This document shows positions 29,071-38,923 of a DNA stretch of 64,000 nucleotides, piece after piece (the stretch's first letter is position 1; each line of letters starts with the position of its first letter). Source of the DNA: Hydrogenophaga crocea (lineage in GTDB: Bacteria; Pseudomonadota; Gammaproteobacteria; Burkholderiales; Burkholderiaceae_C); contig NZ_CP049989.1 of NCBI RefSeq assembly GCF_011388215.1, forward strand, positions 434,001-498,000, read 5' to 3'. Below the pieces are notes generated by a model. That model made no database searches, had not been told where the DNA came from, and saw only the letters and a list, made by a program, of their open reading frames with translations. Both the position numbers and the translations under genes were made by a program.

Positions 29071-30201
29071 TCAGCCCTGCAGCAGGATGCGCAGCATGCG
29101 GCGCAGCGGCTCGGCCGCGCCCCACAGCAGCTGGTCGCCGATGGTGAAGGCGCCCAGGTACTCGGGGCCCATGGCCATCTTGCGCAGCCGTCCCACGGGG
29201 ATCGTCATGGTGCCCGTCACGGCCACGGGCGTGAGGTCGCGCAGCGTGGCTTCGCGGGTGTTGGGCACCACCTTCACCCAGGCGTTGTCGGCCGCGATCA
29301 TGGCTTCGATGTCGGCCAGCGGCACGTCTTTCTTGAGCTTGAAGGTCAGGGCCTGCGAGTGGCAGCGCATGGCACCCACGCGCACGCAGAAGCCGTCGAC
29401 CGGCACGGCGGCACTGCCGAAGCCTTCGCCCTGGCCGAGGATCTTGTTCGTCTCGGCCATGCCCTTCCACTCTTCCTTGGACATGCCGTTGCCCAGGTCC
29501 TTGTCGATCCAGGGAATGAGCGAACCGCCCAGGGGCACGCCGAAGTTGGCGGTCTCGGCGTCGGACAGGTTGCGCTGTTTGGCGATCACCTTGCGGTCGA
29601 TCTCGAGGATCGCGCTCTTGGGGTCGTCGAGCAGGCTGCGAACCTCGGCGTTGAGCGTGCCGTACTGCGTGAGCAGCTCGCGCATGTGCTGGGCGCCGCC
29701 GCCGCTGGCGGCCTGGTAGGTCTGGGTGCTCATCCACTCGACCAGGCCGGCCTTGTACAGCGCCCCCACGCCCATGAGCATGCAGCTCACGGTGCAGTTG
29801 CCGCCGATCCAGTTGCGCCCGCCCTTGGCCAGCGCGTTCTGGATCACGGGCAGGTTGACCGGGTCGAGCACGATGACCGCGTCGTCCTTCATGCGCAGCG
29901 AGGACGCGGCGTCGATCCAGTGGCCGTTCCAGCCCGCGGCACGCAGCTTGGGGAACACCTCGTTGGTGTAGTCGCCGCCCTGGCAGGTGATGACGATGTC
30001 GCAGCGCTTGAGCGCCTCGATGTCGTGCGCGTCCTGCAGCTTGCTTTCGTTCTTCGCCATGGCCGGGGCGGCGCCGCCGGCGTTGGAGGTGGAGAAGAAC
30101 AGGGGTTCGATGAGGTCGAAGTCTTTTTCTTCGACCATGCGGTCCATCAGCACGGAGCCGACCATGCCGCGCCAGCCCACGAGTCCCACGAGTTTCGTCA
30201 T
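29071..30201 (-). CDS. asd: Aspartate-semialdehyde dehydrogenase
   Basis: A 376-residue NADP enzyme that reduces aspartyl phosphate to aspartate semialdehyde for lysine, threonine, methionine and diaminopimelate. The nucleotide-binding start is [19 protein letters not shown]. The catalytic cysteine is in [19 protein letters not shown] near residue 133, and the histidine region is [15 protein letters not shown]. Length is typical of the gammaproteobacteria/betaproteobacteria class. leuB lies upstream on the same strand; an imperfect terminator-like hairpin lies between them. fimV follows downstream. Confidence 0.96.
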   Translation of the reverse strand: MTKLVGLVGWRGMVGSVLMDRMVEEKDFDLIEPLFFSTSNAGGAAPAMAKNESKLQDAHDIEALKRCDIVITCQGGDYTNEVFPKLRAAGWNGHWIDAASSLRMKDDAVIVLDPVNLPVIQNALAKGGRNWIGGNCTVSCMLMGVGALYKAGLVEWMSTQTYQAASGGGAQHMRELLTQYGTLNAEVRSLLDDPKSAILEIDRKVIAKQRNLSDAETANFGVPLGGSLIPWIDKDLGNGMSKEEWKGMAETNKILGQGEGFGSAAVPVDGFCVRVGAMRCHSQALTFKLKKDVPLADIEAMIAADNAWVKVVPNTREATLRDLTPVAVTGTMTIPVGRLRKMAMGPEYLGAFTIGDQLLWGAAEPLRRMLRILLQG

Positions 30202-30221
30202 GACATTGCCCTTTTCAGTTG

Positions 30222-30256
30222 AAAAACCGTTTGCCCCCGGCTCGTCGTGCCGGGGG
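30222..30256 (-). terminator. Possible leuB terminator
   Basis: CCCCCGGC (30234-30241) and GCCGGGGG (30249-30256) form an eight-base stem with a seven-base loop. On the minus strand a TTTTT run begins only seven bases after the stem (complement of 30222-30226), so termination is probably partial. Confidence 0.5.
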
Positions 30257-30281
30257 TGGGCGTGACGAACCGGAGCTGAGA

Positions 30282-31367
30282 TCAGCCCTTAATGGTTTTG
30301 GTGATGGCGGCCACGACGGCGTCACCCATGTCGCGGGTGCTGACCTTCGTGGTGCCAGGCGACCAGATGTCGGCCGTGCGCAAGCCAGACGCGAGCACGC
30401 TGCCCACCGCAGATTCAATGCGGGCGGCAGCTTCGGGCTGGTTGAGAGAGAAACGGAGCATCATGGCAGCGGACAGGATTGTAGCCAGAGGATTGGCGAT
30501 GCCTTGTCCCGCGATGTCGGGCGCGCTGCCGTGGCTCGGCTCGTACAGGCCCTGGCTCTTGGTGTTCAGCGAGGCCGAGGGCAGCATGCCGATGGAGCCG
30601 GTGAGCATCGAGGCCTCGTCGGACAGGATGTCGCCGAACATGTTGCCGGTCACCACCACGTCGAACTTCTTGGGCGCGCGCACCAGTTGCATGGCGGCGT
30701 TGTCCACGTACATGTGCTCCAGCTCCACGTCGGGGTACTGGGCGTGCACCTCGGTCACCACGTCTTTCCAGAACTGGAAGGTCTCGAGCACGTTGGCCTT
30801 GTCCACGCTCGTGACCTTCTTGTTGCGCTTGCGCGCGGCCTGGAAGGCGACGTGCGCGATGCGCTCGATCTCGGGCTTGCTGTAGCGCATGGTGTCGAAG
30901 GCTTCCTCGGCACCGGGGAAGTGGCCGTCGACGGCGGTGCGGCGGCCCCGCGGCTGGCCGAAGTAAATGTCGCCCGTGAGCTCGCGGATGATGAGGATGT
31001 CCAGGCCCGAGATCACCTCGGGCTTGAGGCTGGAGGCGCCCACGAGCTCGGGGTAGCAGATGGCGGGGCGGAAATTGGCGAACAGGCCCATGTGCTTGCG
31101 CAGGCCCAGGATGGCCTGCTCGGGGCGCAGCGGGCGGTCGAGCTTGTCGTACTTCCAGTCGCCCACGGCGCCGAACAGCACGGCGTCGGCGGCCATGGCC
31201 AGCTTGAGCGTGGACTCGGGCAACGGATGGCCGTGGGCCTCGTAGGCCGCGCCGCCCACCAGGGCGGTTTCCATCTCGAACTTCAGGTCGAGCGTGTCGA
31301 GGACCTTGACCGCTTCGGCGACGATTTCGGTGCCGATGCCGTCACCGGGGAGAACTGCAATTTTCAT
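30282..31367 (-). CDS. leuB: 3-isopropylmalate dehydrogenase
   Basis: A 361-residue NAD-dependent oxidative decarboxylase in leucine synthesis, acting after LeuCD. The start [16 protein letters not shown] is the family opening, followed by [16 protein letters not shown] and [20 protein letters not shown]. The metal-binding [20 protein letters not shown] and NAD-binding [18 protein letters not shown] are clear. A TTG four codons upstream (31379) is possible, but homology begins at ATG 31367. It is the last gene of leuC-ecn-leuD-leuB. Twelve bases separate the start from the leuD stop. Confidence 0.97.
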   Translation of the reverse strand: MKIAVLPGDGIGTEIVAEAVKVLDTLDLKFEMETALVGGAAYEAHGHPLPESTLKLAMAADAVLFGAVGDWKYDKLDRPLRPEQAILGLRKHMGLFANFRPAICYPELVGASSLKPEVISGLDILIIRELTGDIYFGQPRGRRTAVDGHFPGAEEAFDTMRYSKPEIERIAHVAFQAARKRNKKVTSVDKANVLETFQFWKDVVTEVHAQYPDVELEHMYVDNAAMQLVRAPKKFDVVVTGNMFGDILSDEASMLTGSIGMLPSASLNTKSQGLYEPSHGSAPDIAGQGIANPLATILSAAMMLRFSLNQPEAAARIESAVGSVLASGLRTADIWSPGTTKVSTRDMGDAVVAAITKTIKG

Positions 31368-31379
31368 GGGATGGGGCAA

Positions 31380-32030
31380 TCAGCCGGCGAGGGTGTGGGC
31401 CAGCCAGGGCTTGGTGGCGAGGCGCTGCGCTTCGAACTGGGTGATCTTGTCCTTGTGCCGCAGCGTCAGGCCGATGTCGTCCAGCCCGTTGAGCAGGCAG
31501 TACTTGCGGAAGGGCTGCACGTCGAAGGGGATCTGATTGCCCTGCGGCTCGACGATCACCTGGCGCTCGAGGTCGATGCTGAGCTCGTAGCCCGGGAAGG
31601 CGGCCACCTCATCGAACAGCCGCGCCACGGTGGTCTCTGGCAGCACGATGGGCAGCAGGCCGTTCTTGAAGCAGTTGTTGAAGAAGATGTCGGCAAAGCT
31701 CGGCGCGATCAGCGCGCGAAAGCCGTACTGCTCGATGGCCCAGGGCGCGTGCTCGCGGCTCGAACCACAACCGAAGTTCTTGCGCGCCAGCAGGATGGAC
31801 GCGCCCGCGTAGCGCGGCTCGTTGAGCACGAAGTCGGGGTTGGGCTTGCGCGCGGCAGGGTCCTGGCCCGGCTCGCCCTTGTCGAGGTAGCGCCACTCGT
31901 CGAACAGGTTGGGACCGAAGCCCGTCTTGCGGATCGACTTGAGGAACTGCTTGGGGATGATGGCGTCGGTGTCGACGTTCTCGCGGTCCATGGGGGCCAC
32001 GAGGCCCTTGTGCACGGTGAACTTCTGCAT
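31380..32030 (-). CDS. leuD: 3-isopropylmalate dehydratase small subunit
   Basis: A 216-residue swivelling domain subunit that joins LeuC to interconvert 2- and 3-isopropylmalate. The start [20 protein letters not shown] is typical, followed by [20 protein letters not shown] and the substrate-binding loop [33 protein letters not shown] is also conserved. The ATG at 32030 is chosen since the longer frame upstream lies within the entericidin-like gene region. leuB follows after 12 bases, leuC precedes with the small lipoprotein between. Confidence 0.96.
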   Translation of the reverse strand: MQKFTVHKGLVAPMDRENVDTDAIIPKQFLKSIRKTGFGPNLFDEWRYLDKGEPGQDPAARKPNPDFVLNEPRYAGASILLARKNFGCGSSREHAPWAIEQYGFRALIAPSFADIFFNNCFKNGLLPIVLPETTVARLFDEVAAFPGYELSIDLERQVIVEPQGNQIPFDVQPFRKYCLLNGLDDIGLTLRHKDKITQFEAQRLATKPWLAHTLAG

Positions 32031-32040
32031 GGTGGGGGCG

Positions 32041-32202
32041 TTACTTGGCGACGTCCTGGATCTTTTCGCCGGCTTTCTCGATGCCACGGCCGGCGGCCTG
32101 GCCGACTTCCTTGGCGTCCTGCTTGACGCCACTCCAGGTGTTGCAGGCGGTGAGGCCGATGCACAGGGCCACCAGCGCGGCGATGGAAGCGATGGTCTTC
32201 AT
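32041..32202 (-). CDS. Entericidin A/B family lipoprotein
   Basis: A 53-residue small lipoprotein encoded between leuC and leuD. The signal peptide [20 protein letters not shown] ends in the lipobox LTAC, so cysteine 20 would be lipidated. The mature part [18 protein letters not shown] continues as an amphipathic helix ([14 protein letters not shown]), as in entericidins of the EcnAB family, which are linked to stationary-phase lysis. The insertion inside the leucine operon is a recurrent Burkholderiales arrangement. A ribosome-binding GGAG (complement of 32209-32212) lies six bases before the ATG. Whether it is toxic here is unknown. Confidence 0.85.
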   Translation of the reverse strand: MKTIASIAALVALCIGLTACNTWSGVKQDAKEVGQAAGRGIEKAGEKIQDVAK

Positions 32203-32234
32203 GCGATGCTCCTTGGACGGTGGAATGGAGGCGT

Positions 32235-33656
32235 TCAGGCGAGGGTGCGAACGTCGACGAAATGACCGTGCACCGCGGCGGCGGCCGCCATGGCGGGCGA
32301 CACGAGGTGGGTGCGGCCACCAGCGCCCTGGCGGCCTTCGAAGTTGCGGTTGCTGGTGGAGGCGCAGCGCTCGCCGGGCTCGAGGCGGTCGGCGTTCATG
32401 GCCAGGCACATGCTGCAGCCGGGCTCGCGCCATTCGAAGCCCGCGGCCCGGAAGATCTCGTGCAGGCCTTCGCGCTCGGCCTGGGCCTTCACCAGGCCCG
32501 AGCCCGGCACCACCATGGCGAGCTTGACGTTCTTGGCCACTTTCTGGCCGAGCTTCTTCACCATGGCCGCCGCCTCGCGCATGTCTTCGATGCGGCTGTT
32601 GGTGCACGAGCCGATGAAGACCTTGTCCACGAAGATGTCGTTGAGCGGCTTGCCGGGCTCCAGGCCCATGTACTGCAGCGCGCGCTCGATGGCGCCGCGC
32701 TTGCTGGCGTCCTTTTCCTTGTCGGGATCGGGCACGCGCGCGTCGATGCCCAGCACCATCTCGGGCGAGGTGCCCCAGGTGACCTGCGGCACGATCTGGG
32801 CCGCATCGAGTTCGACCACGGTGTCGAAGTGCGCCCCCGGGTCGGAGTGCAGCGTGCGCCAGTAGGCCACGGCCTGCTCCCATTCCACGCCGGTGGGCGC
32901 CAGCGGGCGGCCCTTCACGTACTCGATGGTCTTGTCGTCCACGGCCACCAGGCCGGCGCGCGCCCCGGCCTCGATGGCCATGTTGCACACCGTCATGCGG
33001 CCTTCCATGGACAGGCCGCGGATGGCGCTGCCCGCGAATTCGATGGTGTAGCCCGTGCCGCCCGCGGTGCCGATGCGGCCGATGATGGCGAGCACGACGT
33101 CCTTGGCGGTGACGCCCCTGGCCAGGGCGCCTTCCACCTTGATCAGCATGTTCTTGGCCTTCTTGGCCAGCAGGGTCTGCGTGGCCAGCACGTGCTCGAC
33201 CTCGCTGGTGCCGATGCCGTGCGCCAGCGCACCGAAGGCACCGTGCGTGCTGGTGTGCGAGTCGCCGCAGACCACGGTCATGCCAGGCAGGGTGGCGCCG
33301 TTCTCGGGGCCAATCACGTGCACGATGCCCTGGCGCTGCGACAGGAAGGGGAAGAAGGCCGCGGCGCCGAACTCGGCGATGTTGGCGTCGAGCGTGGTGA
33401 TCTGCTCTTTGCTGATCGGGTCGGCGATGCCGTCGTAGCCGCGCTCCCAGCCCGTGGTGGGCGTGTTGTGGTCGGCCGTGGCCACCACCGAGCTCACGCG
33501 CCAGACCTTGCGGCCGGCCTGGCGCAGGCCCTCGTAGGCCTGCGGGCTGGTGACTTCGTGCACCAGGTGGCGGTCGATGTAGAGAACGGCGGTGCCGTCT
33601 TCTTCGGTGTGGACGACGTGTTCGTCCCAGATCTTGTCGTAGAGCGTGCGGGCCAT
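32235..33656 (-). CDS. leuC: 3-isopropylmalate dehydratase large subunit
   Basis: A 473-residue aconitase-family subunit with a 4Fe-4S cluster, working with LeuD. The cluster cysteines are in [14 protein letters not shown] near residue 345 and in [15 protein letters not shown] near residue 406. The start [21 protein letters not shown] and [20 protein letters not shown] match the family. It is the first gene of the leu operon. A TAAAAT hexamer (complement of 33695-33700) about 40 bases upstream may be its -10 box, though no good -35 is present. The gltA terminator lies just upstream. Confidence 0.97.
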   Translation of the reverse strand: MARTLYDKIWDEHVVHTEEDGTAVLYIDRHLVHEVTSPQAYEGLRQAGRKVWRVSSVVATADHNTPTTGWERGYDGIADPISKEQITTLDANIAEFGAAAFFPFLSQRQGIVHVIGPENGATLPGMTVVCGDSHTSTHGAFGALAHGIGTSEVEHVLATQTLLAKKAKNMLIKVEGALARGVTAKDVVLAIIGRIGTAGGTGYTIEFAGSAIRGLSMEGRMTVCNMAIEAGARAGLVAVDDKTIEYVKGRPLAPTGVEWEQAVAYWRTLHSDPGAHFDTVVELDAAQIVPQVTWGTSPEMVLGIDARVPDPDKEKDASKRGAIERALQYMGLEPGKPLNDIFVDKVFIGSCTNSRIEDMREAAAMVKKLGQKVAKNVKLAMVVPGSGLVKAQAEREGLHEIFRAAGFEWREPGCSMCLAMNADRLEPGERCASTSNRNFEGRQGAGGRTHLVSPAMAAAAAVHGHFVDVRTLA

Positions 33657-33711
33657 GGCTTGTCTCGGTGCGGCGGTTCGTGGGCCGGCCGACGATTTTA
33701 CGTGCGCGGCG

Positions 33712-33753
33712 AAAAAACCACGCCCGCCGTGGCGAAGCGCCAGGGCGGGCGTG
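33712..33753 (-). terminator. Intrinsic terminator after gltA
   Basis: CACGCCCGCC (33719-33728) pairs with GGCGGGCGTG (33744-33753), with an inner GTGGCG/CGCCA pairing. On the minus strand the stem is followed by G and then T6 (complement of 33712-33717). It ends the sdh-gltA operon before leuC. Confidence 0.85.
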
Positions 33754-33776
33754 AGCGGATCAGGCGCAGACGCCGA

Positions 33777-35087
33777 TCACTTCTTGGCGGCGGCCGGCAC
33801 GTCGCGGCGCACCGAACCGGTGAAGAGCTGGCGCGGACGGCCGATCTTGTACTCGGGGTCGCTGATCATCTCGTTGAGCTGCGCGATCCAGCCCACGGTG
33901 CGGGCCAGCGCGAAGATGCCGGTGAACAGGTTGACCGGGATGCCGATCGCGCGCTGCACGATGCCCGAGTAGAAGTCGACGTTCGGGTAGAGCTTGCGCT
34001 GCACGAAGTAGTCGTCTTCGAGGGCGATCTTCTCGAGCTCTTTGGCGAGCTTGAACAGCGGGTCGTTGCCCAGGCCCAGCTCCTCGAGCACCTCGTTGCA
34101 GGTTTCCTGCATGAGCTTGGCGCGCGGGTCGTAGTTCTTGTACACGCGGTGGCCGAAGCCCATGAGCTTGACGCCGGAGTTCTTGTCCTTGACCTTCTCC
34201 ATGAACTCGCCGACCTTGGCCACGCCGCCGTTGCGCTGGATGTCTTCGAGCATGTTCAGGCAGGCCTCGTTCGCGCCGCCGTGCGCGGGGCCCCAGAGGC
34301 AGGCCACACCGGCCGCGATGGCCGCGAAGGGGTTGGTGCCCGACGAGCCGCACAGGCGCACGGTGGAGGTGGAGGCGTTCTGCTCGTGGTCGGCGTGCAG
34401 GATGAAGATGCGGTCGAGCGCGCGCTCGAGCACCGGGTTGACCTTGTAGTCCTCGCAGGGCACGCCGAACATCATGCGCAGGAAGTTGCCCGCGTAGGAC
34501 AGCTCGTTGCGCGGGTACATGTAGGGCTGGCCGACGCCGTACTTGTAGGCCATGGCCACCAGCGTGGGCATCTTGGCGATCAGGCGGATCGCCGAGATCT
34601 CGCGGTGCTGCGGGTTGTTGATGTCGGTGCTGTCGTGATAGAAGGCCGACAGACCGCCCACCAGGCCCGTGAGCACGGCCATGGGGTGGGCATCGCGGCG
34701 GAAGCCGCGCAGGAAGAACTGCATCTGCTCGTTGACCATGGTGTGGTTGGTCACGAGCTTGTGGAAGTCGGTGCGCTGTGTCTCGTCGGGCAGTTCGCCC
34801 TTGAGCAGCAGGTAGCACACGTCGAGGTAGTCGCAGTGCGTGGCGAGCTGCTCGATGGGGTAGCCGCGGTACAGCAGCTCGCCCTTGTCGCCGTCGATGT
34901 AGGTGATGGCCGACTGGCACGAAGCGGTGGACAGGAACCCCGGGTCATACGTGAACATGCCCGTCTGCGCGTACAGCTTGCGGATGTCGATCACATCGGG
35001 GCCGATGTTGCCGGCGTACACCGGCAGATCGACACTGGGGCTGCCGTTGGAGAACGTCAGGGTGGCCTTGTTGTCGACGAGTTTCAT
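33777..35087 (-). CDS. gltA: Citrate synthase (type II)
   Basis: A 436-residue hexameric-type citrate synthase that condenses acetyl-CoA and oxaloacetate. The catalytic histidines are in [14 protein letters not shown] and [16 protein letters not shown], and the aspartate is in [27 protein letters not shown] is also characteristic. The start ATG at 35087 overlaps the sdhE stop by four bases, so it is coupled to the succinate dehydrogenase operon. A terminator follows the stop. Length is standard. Confidence 0.97.
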   Translation of the reverse strand: MKLVDNKATLTFSNGSPSVDLPVYAGNIGPDVIDIRKLYAQTGMFTYDPGFLSTASCQSAITYIDGDKGELLYRGYPIEQLATHCDYLDVCYLLLKGELPDETQRTDFHKLVTNHTMVNEQMQFFLRGFRRDAHPMAVLTGLVGGLSAFYHDSTDINNPQHREISAIRLIAKMPTLVAMAYKYGVGQPYMYPRNELSYAGNFLRMMFGVPCEDYKVNPVLERALDRIFILHADHEQNASTSTVRLCGSSGTNPFAAIAAGVACLWGPAHGGANEACLNMLEDIQRNGGVAKVGEFMEKVKDKNSGVKLMGFGHRVYKNYDPRAKLMQETCNEVLEELGLGNDPLFKLAKELEKIALEDDYFVQRKLYPNVDFYSGIVQRAIGIPVNLFTGIFALARTVGWIAQLNEMISDPEYKIGRPRQLFTGSVRRDVPAAAKK

Positions 35088-35389
35088 GCAGGTTCCTTGG
35101 TACTGGAGGTGGGGCTGACGTCGCGCAGCAGTGCGAGCACTTGCGTCACGTCGTCGCGTGCGAGTTCGCCCGAGAGGGGCTTGCGGCCGAGCAGCAGATC
35201 GAGCAGGTCGTTGTCCGACAGGTCCATCAGCAGGCCCAGGGCATCGGCCTGGCGCACCGTCAGGCCTTCGGCGTGACGGGCAAAAAAGCGCTCGATGAAC
35301 AGGTCGTTCTCGAGCAGTCCACGGCGGCACCGCCAACGCAGCTTGCTCAGGCCGCGCGGGTCGAGGAGGGCGTCGTCGGTGCCGCTCAT
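35084..35389 (-). CDS. sdhE: FAD assembly factor SdhE
   Basis: A 101-residue SdhE/YgfY protein that helps attach FAD covalently to SdhA. The conserved RGxxE motif is visible as [18 protein letters not shown] near residues 19-36, and [22 protein letters not shown] follows. It is located between sdhB and gltA, overlapping gltA by four bases. This genomic position confirms the role. The typical length is 80-100 residues. Confidence 0.94.
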   Translation of the reverse strand: MSGTDDALLDPRGLSKLRWRCRRGLLENDLFIERFFARHAEGLTVRQADALGLLMDLSDNDLLDLLLGRKPLSGELARDDVTQVLALLRDVSPTSSTKEPA

Positions 35390-35410
35390 GGGGGTCTTCG
35401 ATGGCCTCGG

Positions 35411-36115
35411 TCAGACCGAGCGCAGCACCATCATTTCCTTGATCTTGCCGATCGCCTTGGTGGGGTTCAGGCCCTTGGGGCAGACGTCCACGCAGTTCAT
35501 GATGGTGTGGCAGCGGAACAGGCGGTACGGATCCTCGAGGTTGTCGAGGCGCTCGCCCGTGGCCTGGTCGCGGCTGTCGGCGATGAAGCGGTAGGCCTGC
35601 AGCAGGCCGGCGGGGCCCACGAACTTGTCGGGGTTCCACCAGAAGCTCGGGCAGCTCGTGGAGCAGCTCGCGCACAGGATGCACTCGTACAGGCCGTTGA
35701 GCTCTTCACGCTCTTCGGGCGACTGCAGGCGCTCTTTCTCGGGCGCGATGCTGTCGTTGATGAGGTAGGGCTTGATGCTGTGGTACTGCTTGAAGAACAG
35801 CGTCATGTCCACGATCAGGTCGCGCACCACCGGCAGGCCGGGCAGGGGCTTCAACACGATGTCGCCCTTGAGCGTGTTCATGTTGGTCAGGCAGGCCAGG
35901 CCGTTCTTGCCGTTGATGTTCATCGCGTCCGAGCCGCACACGCCTTCGCGGCACGAGCGGCGGAACGAGATGGACGGGTCCACGGCCTTGAGCTTCATCA
36001 GCGCGTCGAGCAGCATGCGCTCGTGCCCGTCGAGCTCGACCTGGATGGTCTGCATGTAGGGCTTGGCGTCCTTCTCGGGGTCGTAGCGGTAGATCTTGAA
36101 AGTGCGAAGTGCCAT
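35411..36115 (-). CDS. sdhB: Succinate dehydrogenase iron-sulfur subunit
   Basis: A 234-residue electron-transfer subunit at the inner membrane. The 2Fe-2S cysteines are in [19 protein letters not shown] and the following LACL; the 4Fe-4S cluster uses [13 protein letters not shown] near residue 150; the 3Fe-4S cluster uses [17 protein letters not shown] near residue 205. The start [20 protein letters not shown] is typical. It follows sdhA by 20 bases and precedes sdhE by 21. All ligands are intact. Confidence 0.97.
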   Translation of the reverse strand: MALRTFKIYRYDPEKDAKPYMQTIQVELDGHERMLLDALMKLKAVDPSISFRRSCREGVCGSDAMNINGKNGLACLTNMNTLKGDIVLKPLPGLPVVRDLIVDMTLFFKQYHSIKPYLINDSIAPEKERLQSPEEREELNGLYECILCASCSTSCPSFWWNPDKFVGPAGLLQAYRFIADSRDQATGERLDNLEDPYRLFRCHTIMNCVDVCPKGLNPTKAIGKIKEMMVLRSV

Positions 36116-36135
36116 GGGTTGCTCCGTAAGCGGCT

Positions 36136-37941
36136 TCAGAAGGTGCGGACCTTGGGCGGGACGGATTCGACGGTGAGCGGCTTGAGGTTCACCGGCTTGT
36201 AGGTCAGCGAGTTGTCGGCGCTGTGCCACAGGGTGTGCTTCATCCACTCGGCGTCGTTGCGGCCCAGCGGGTACTGGGCGTCGTCGGCGGGACGCTCGTA
36301 GTCGTACACGGTGTGCGCGCCGCGGCATTCCTTGCGGGCGGCGGCCGAGGTCATGGTGGCCTGGGCGCACTCGATCAGGTTCTCGACTTCCAGCGCTTCG
36401 ATGCGCGCGGTGTTGAAGACCTTGGACTTGTCCTTCAGACCGATCGCCTTCACGCGCTCGCGGATGGCATTGATCTTCTGCACGCCTTCGTCCATGCCGG
36501 CCTGGGTGCGGAACACGCCGGCGTGCTGCTGCATGGCCGAGCGGATGTCGTTGGCGACGTCCTGCGCGTATTCGCCGGTGGTGGCGTTGTCCAGGCGCGC
36601 CAGTCGGGCGAGCGTGAAGTCGGCGCCGTCCTTGGGCACGGGCTTGTGGGTCTTGTTCTTGTCGTTGTACTGCACGATGTGGTTGCCGGCCGCGCGGCCG
36701 AACACCAGCAGGTCGAGCAGCGAGTTGGTGCCCAGGCGGTTGGCGCCGTGCACGCTCACGCAGGAGCATTCGCCTACCGCGTACAGGCCGTTGACCACCT
36801 TCTGGCCACCGTTGCCGTCGGGCGTGACGACCTGGCCATTGATGTTGGTCGGGATGCCGCCCATCTGGTAGTGGATGGTGGGCACGACCGGGATCGGCTC
36901 GCGCGTGATGTCGACGTTGGCGAAGTTCACGCCGATCTCGTACACCGAAGGCAGGCGCTTGTGGATCGTGTCGGCGCTGAGGTAGCTGAAGTTCAGCAGC
37001 ACGTAGTCCTTGTTGGGACCGCAGCCACGGCCTTCCTTGATTTCCTGGTCCATGCAGCGCGAGACGAAGTCGCGCGGCGCCAGGTCTTTGAGCGTGGGCG
37101 CATAGCGCTCCATGAAGCGCTCGCCTTCGCTGTTGACCAGGAAGGCGCCTTCACCGCGGCAACCCTCGGTGAGCAGCACGCCCGCGCCGGCCACGCCGGT
37201 GGGGTGGAACTGCCAGAACTCCATGTCCTGCAGCGGGATGCCCGCGCGCGCGGCCATGCCCAGGCCGTCGCCGGTGTTGATGAAGGCGTTGGTCGAGGCC
37301 GCGAAGATGCGGCCCGCGCCGCCCGTGGCCAGCAGCGTGGTCTTGGCTTCGAGCAGGTAGACCTCGCCGGTCTCCATCTCGAGCGCGGTCACGCCCACCA
37401 CGTCGCCCTCGGCATCGCGCACCAGGTCGAGCGCCATCCATTCGACGAAGAAGGTGGTGCGCGCCGCCACGTTCTGCTGGTACAGCGTGTGCAGCATGGC
37501 GTGGCCGGTGCGGTCGGCCGCGGCACAGGCGCGCGGCACGGCCTTCTCGCCGTAGTTGGCGGTGTGGCCGCCGAACGGGCGCTGGTAGATGGTGCCGTCG
37601 GGGTTGCGGTCGAACGGCATGCCCATGTGCTCGAGCTCGTACACCACCTTGGGTGCTTCGCGGCACATGAACTCGATGGCGTCCTGGTCACCGAGCCAGT
37701 CGGAGCCCTTGATGGTGTCGTAGAAGTGGTAGTGCCAGTTGTCTTCGCTCATGTTGCCGAGCGAGGCGCCGATGCCGCCTTGCGCAGCCACGGTGTGCGA
37801 ACGCGTGGGGAAGACCTTGGACAGCACGGCGACCTTGAGGCCGGCGCGCGCGAGCTGCAGCGAGGCGCGCATGCCGGAGCCACCGGCACCGACGATGACG
37901 ACGTCGAACTGGCGCTTGTTGACAGGGGTGGGGGCGGACAT
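36136..37941 (-). CDS. sdhA: Succinate dehydrogenase flavoprotein subunit
   Basis: A 601-residue subunit that oxidises succinate to fumarate and passes electrons to SdhB. The FAD-binding dinucleotide fold is [20 protein letters not shown] near the N-terminus. The histidine that carries covalent FAD is in [18 protein letters not shown]. The active-site HPTGV is in [15 protein letters not shown], and the C-terminal [19 protein letters not shown] matches the capping region. Length is normal and no disruption is seen. sdhD precedes by three bases. Confidence 0.97.
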   Translation of the reverse strand: MSAPTPVNKRQFDVVIVGAGGSGMRASLQLARAGLKVAVLSKVFPTRSHTVAAQGGIGASLGNMSEDNWHYHFYDTIKGSDWLGDQDAIEFMCREAPKVVYELEHMGMPFDRNPDGTIYQRPFGGHTANYGEKAVPRACAAADRTGHAMLHTLYQQNVAARTTFFVEWMALDLVRDAEGDVVGVTALEMETGEVYLLEAKTTLLATGGAGRIFAASTNAFINTGDGLGMAARAGIPLQDMEFWQFHPTGVAGAGVLLTEGCRGEGAFLVNSEGERFMERYAPTLKDLAPRDFVSRCMDQEIKEGRGCGPNKDYVLLNFSYLSADTIHKRLPSVYEIGVNFANVDITREPIPVVPTIHYQMGGIPTNINGQVVTPDGNGGQKVVNGLYAVGECSCVSVHGANRLGTNSLLDLLVFGRAAGNHIVQYNDKNKTHKPVPKDGADFTLARLARLDNATTGEYAQDVANDIRSAMQQHAGVFRTQAGMDEGVQKINAIRERVKAIGLKDKSKVFNTARIEALEVENLIECAQATMTSAAARKECRGAHTVYDYERPADDAQYPLGRNDAEWMKHTLWHSADNSLTYKPVNLKPLTVESVPPKVRTF

Positions 37942-37944
37942 GAC

Positions 37945-38310
37945 TCAGATTCTCCAGAGAACTTGGACTGCCCAGCCAAGGCAGGCCAGCAGCCAGACCA
38001 GGGTGAACACGTGCATGACGACGCGCAGGCCCGCGGGCTTGACGTAGTCCATCCAGATGTCGCGAACGCCGACCCACACGTGGTAGGCCAGGGCCACGAA
38101 CACCGCAAAGGTGAGGGCCTTCATCCATTGCGGGGCGAAGATGCCGGCCCAGCCTTCATAGCCGAGCGGGCCGCTGGTGAACAGCACCTTGGCGAGCACC
38201 ACGAGGGTGAACAGCGCCATGAGCGCGGCCGTGATGCGTTGCGCGAGCCAGTCGCGCATGCCGTAGTGGGCGCCGGTGACGACGCGTTTGGAACCGTAGT
38301 TGACGGACAT
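37945..38310 (-). CDS. sdhD: Succinate dehydrogenase membrane anchor subunit
   Basis: A 121-residue anchor with three membrane helices: about residues 25-46, 60-80 and 90-115. The haem/quinone-site residues are expected in YHVWVGVRDIWMDYVKP, which carries the conserved histidine and aspartate. RDWLAQRITAALMALFTLVVL is also typical of SdhD. The ATG at 38310 is used; the longer frame upstream is within sdhC antisense-free sequence and lacks homology. sdhA begins three bases after its stop. Confidence 0.93.
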   Translation of the reverse strand: MSVNYGSKRVVTGAHYGMRDWLAQRITAALMALFTLVVLAKVLFTSGPLGYEGWAGIFAPQWMKALTFAVFVALAYHVWVGVRDIWMDYVKPAGLRVVMHVFTLVWLLACLGWAVQVLWRI

Positions 38311-38330
38311 GGGAAGAACCTCGCGGGCGA

Positions 38331-38762
38331 TCAGTACAGGCCGAACAGCTTGGCGCCCAGCACGACGGTCAGGCCGATGCTCAGCACCAGCGTGACCACG
38401 GCCGAGGACTTGCCGAACGACTTGGTCACGGCGTGGGTGGCGTCCATCCAGAGGTGGCGCACACCGGCGATGAAGTGATGCAGGTAGGCCCAGATGAGGG
38501 CAAGCACCACGAGCTTGAGGAACCAGCCCGGCACGAAGCCGATGCCGCCCTCGAAGGCGCCGACGAACACGTCGTGGGAGATCTCGGACGACACCGAGGT
38601 GTCGAACAGCCACACGATCAGTGGCAGCAACAGGAACATCAACAGGCCGCTGACGCGGTGCAGGATCGACACCCAGCCTGCGGCGGGCAGGCGGTAGGTG
38701 GTGAGATCCTTGAACGCGTTGATGTTGCGGAACTCGGGCCGCTTGTTGGTCAACTCGGGCAT
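38331..38762 (-). CDS. sdhC: Succinate dehydrogenase cytochrome b556 subunit
   Basis: A 143-residue anchor subunit with three membrane helices. RPEFRNINAFKDLTTYRLP and SILHRVSGLLMFLLLPLIVW are family motifs; the haem-ligand histidine is in LHHFIAGVRHLWMD. The ATG at 38762 (MPELTNKRPEF) is preferred to an upstream start at 38855, which would add 31 residues of unrelated sequence and run over three DNA repeats. It begins the sdhCDAB-sdhE-gltA operon. A possible -10, TAGAAT (complement of 38856-38861), would give a leader near 90 bases. Confidence 0.94.
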   Translation of the reverse strand: MPELTNKRPEFRNINAFKDLTTYRLPAAGWVSILHRVSGLLMFLLLPLIVWLFDTSVSSEISHDVFVGAFEGGIGFVPGWFLKLVVLALIWAYLHHFIAGVRHLWMDATHAVTKSFGKSSAVVTLVLSIGLTVVLGAKLFGLY

Positions 38763-38810
38763 GGATGGGGCTTTCGTGGGAAAGGCGCTCGGGCGGGGGA
38801 AGGGGTTTGG

Positions 38811-38843
38811 CAACTCGCTGGTAACTCGTTCGTAACTCGCACC
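38811..38843. repeat. Three 11-bp direct repeats in the sdhC leader
   Basis: AACTCG occurs at 38812, 38823 and 38834, each exactly 11 bases apart; the extended units are CAACTCGCTGG, TAACTCGTTCG and TAACTCGCACC. The spacing is close to one helical turn. They lie between the candidate -10 (38856-38861, minus) and the sdhC ATG. Confidence 0.75.
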
Positions 38844-38923
38844 AGGAGCGGGCAAATTCTATTGCAACGCAGCAGGCCGTCGTGTACCTGACAAGCCGGT
38901 ACCGAAGTGCCGTACGCGGGTTC

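Noticed and set aside
33695..33723. A full sigma-70 promoter for leuC
   Set aside because: TAAAAT is present on the minus strand, but the expected -35 position falls inside the gltA terminator stem with no TTGACA-like sequence. It is mentioned only as a possible -10.
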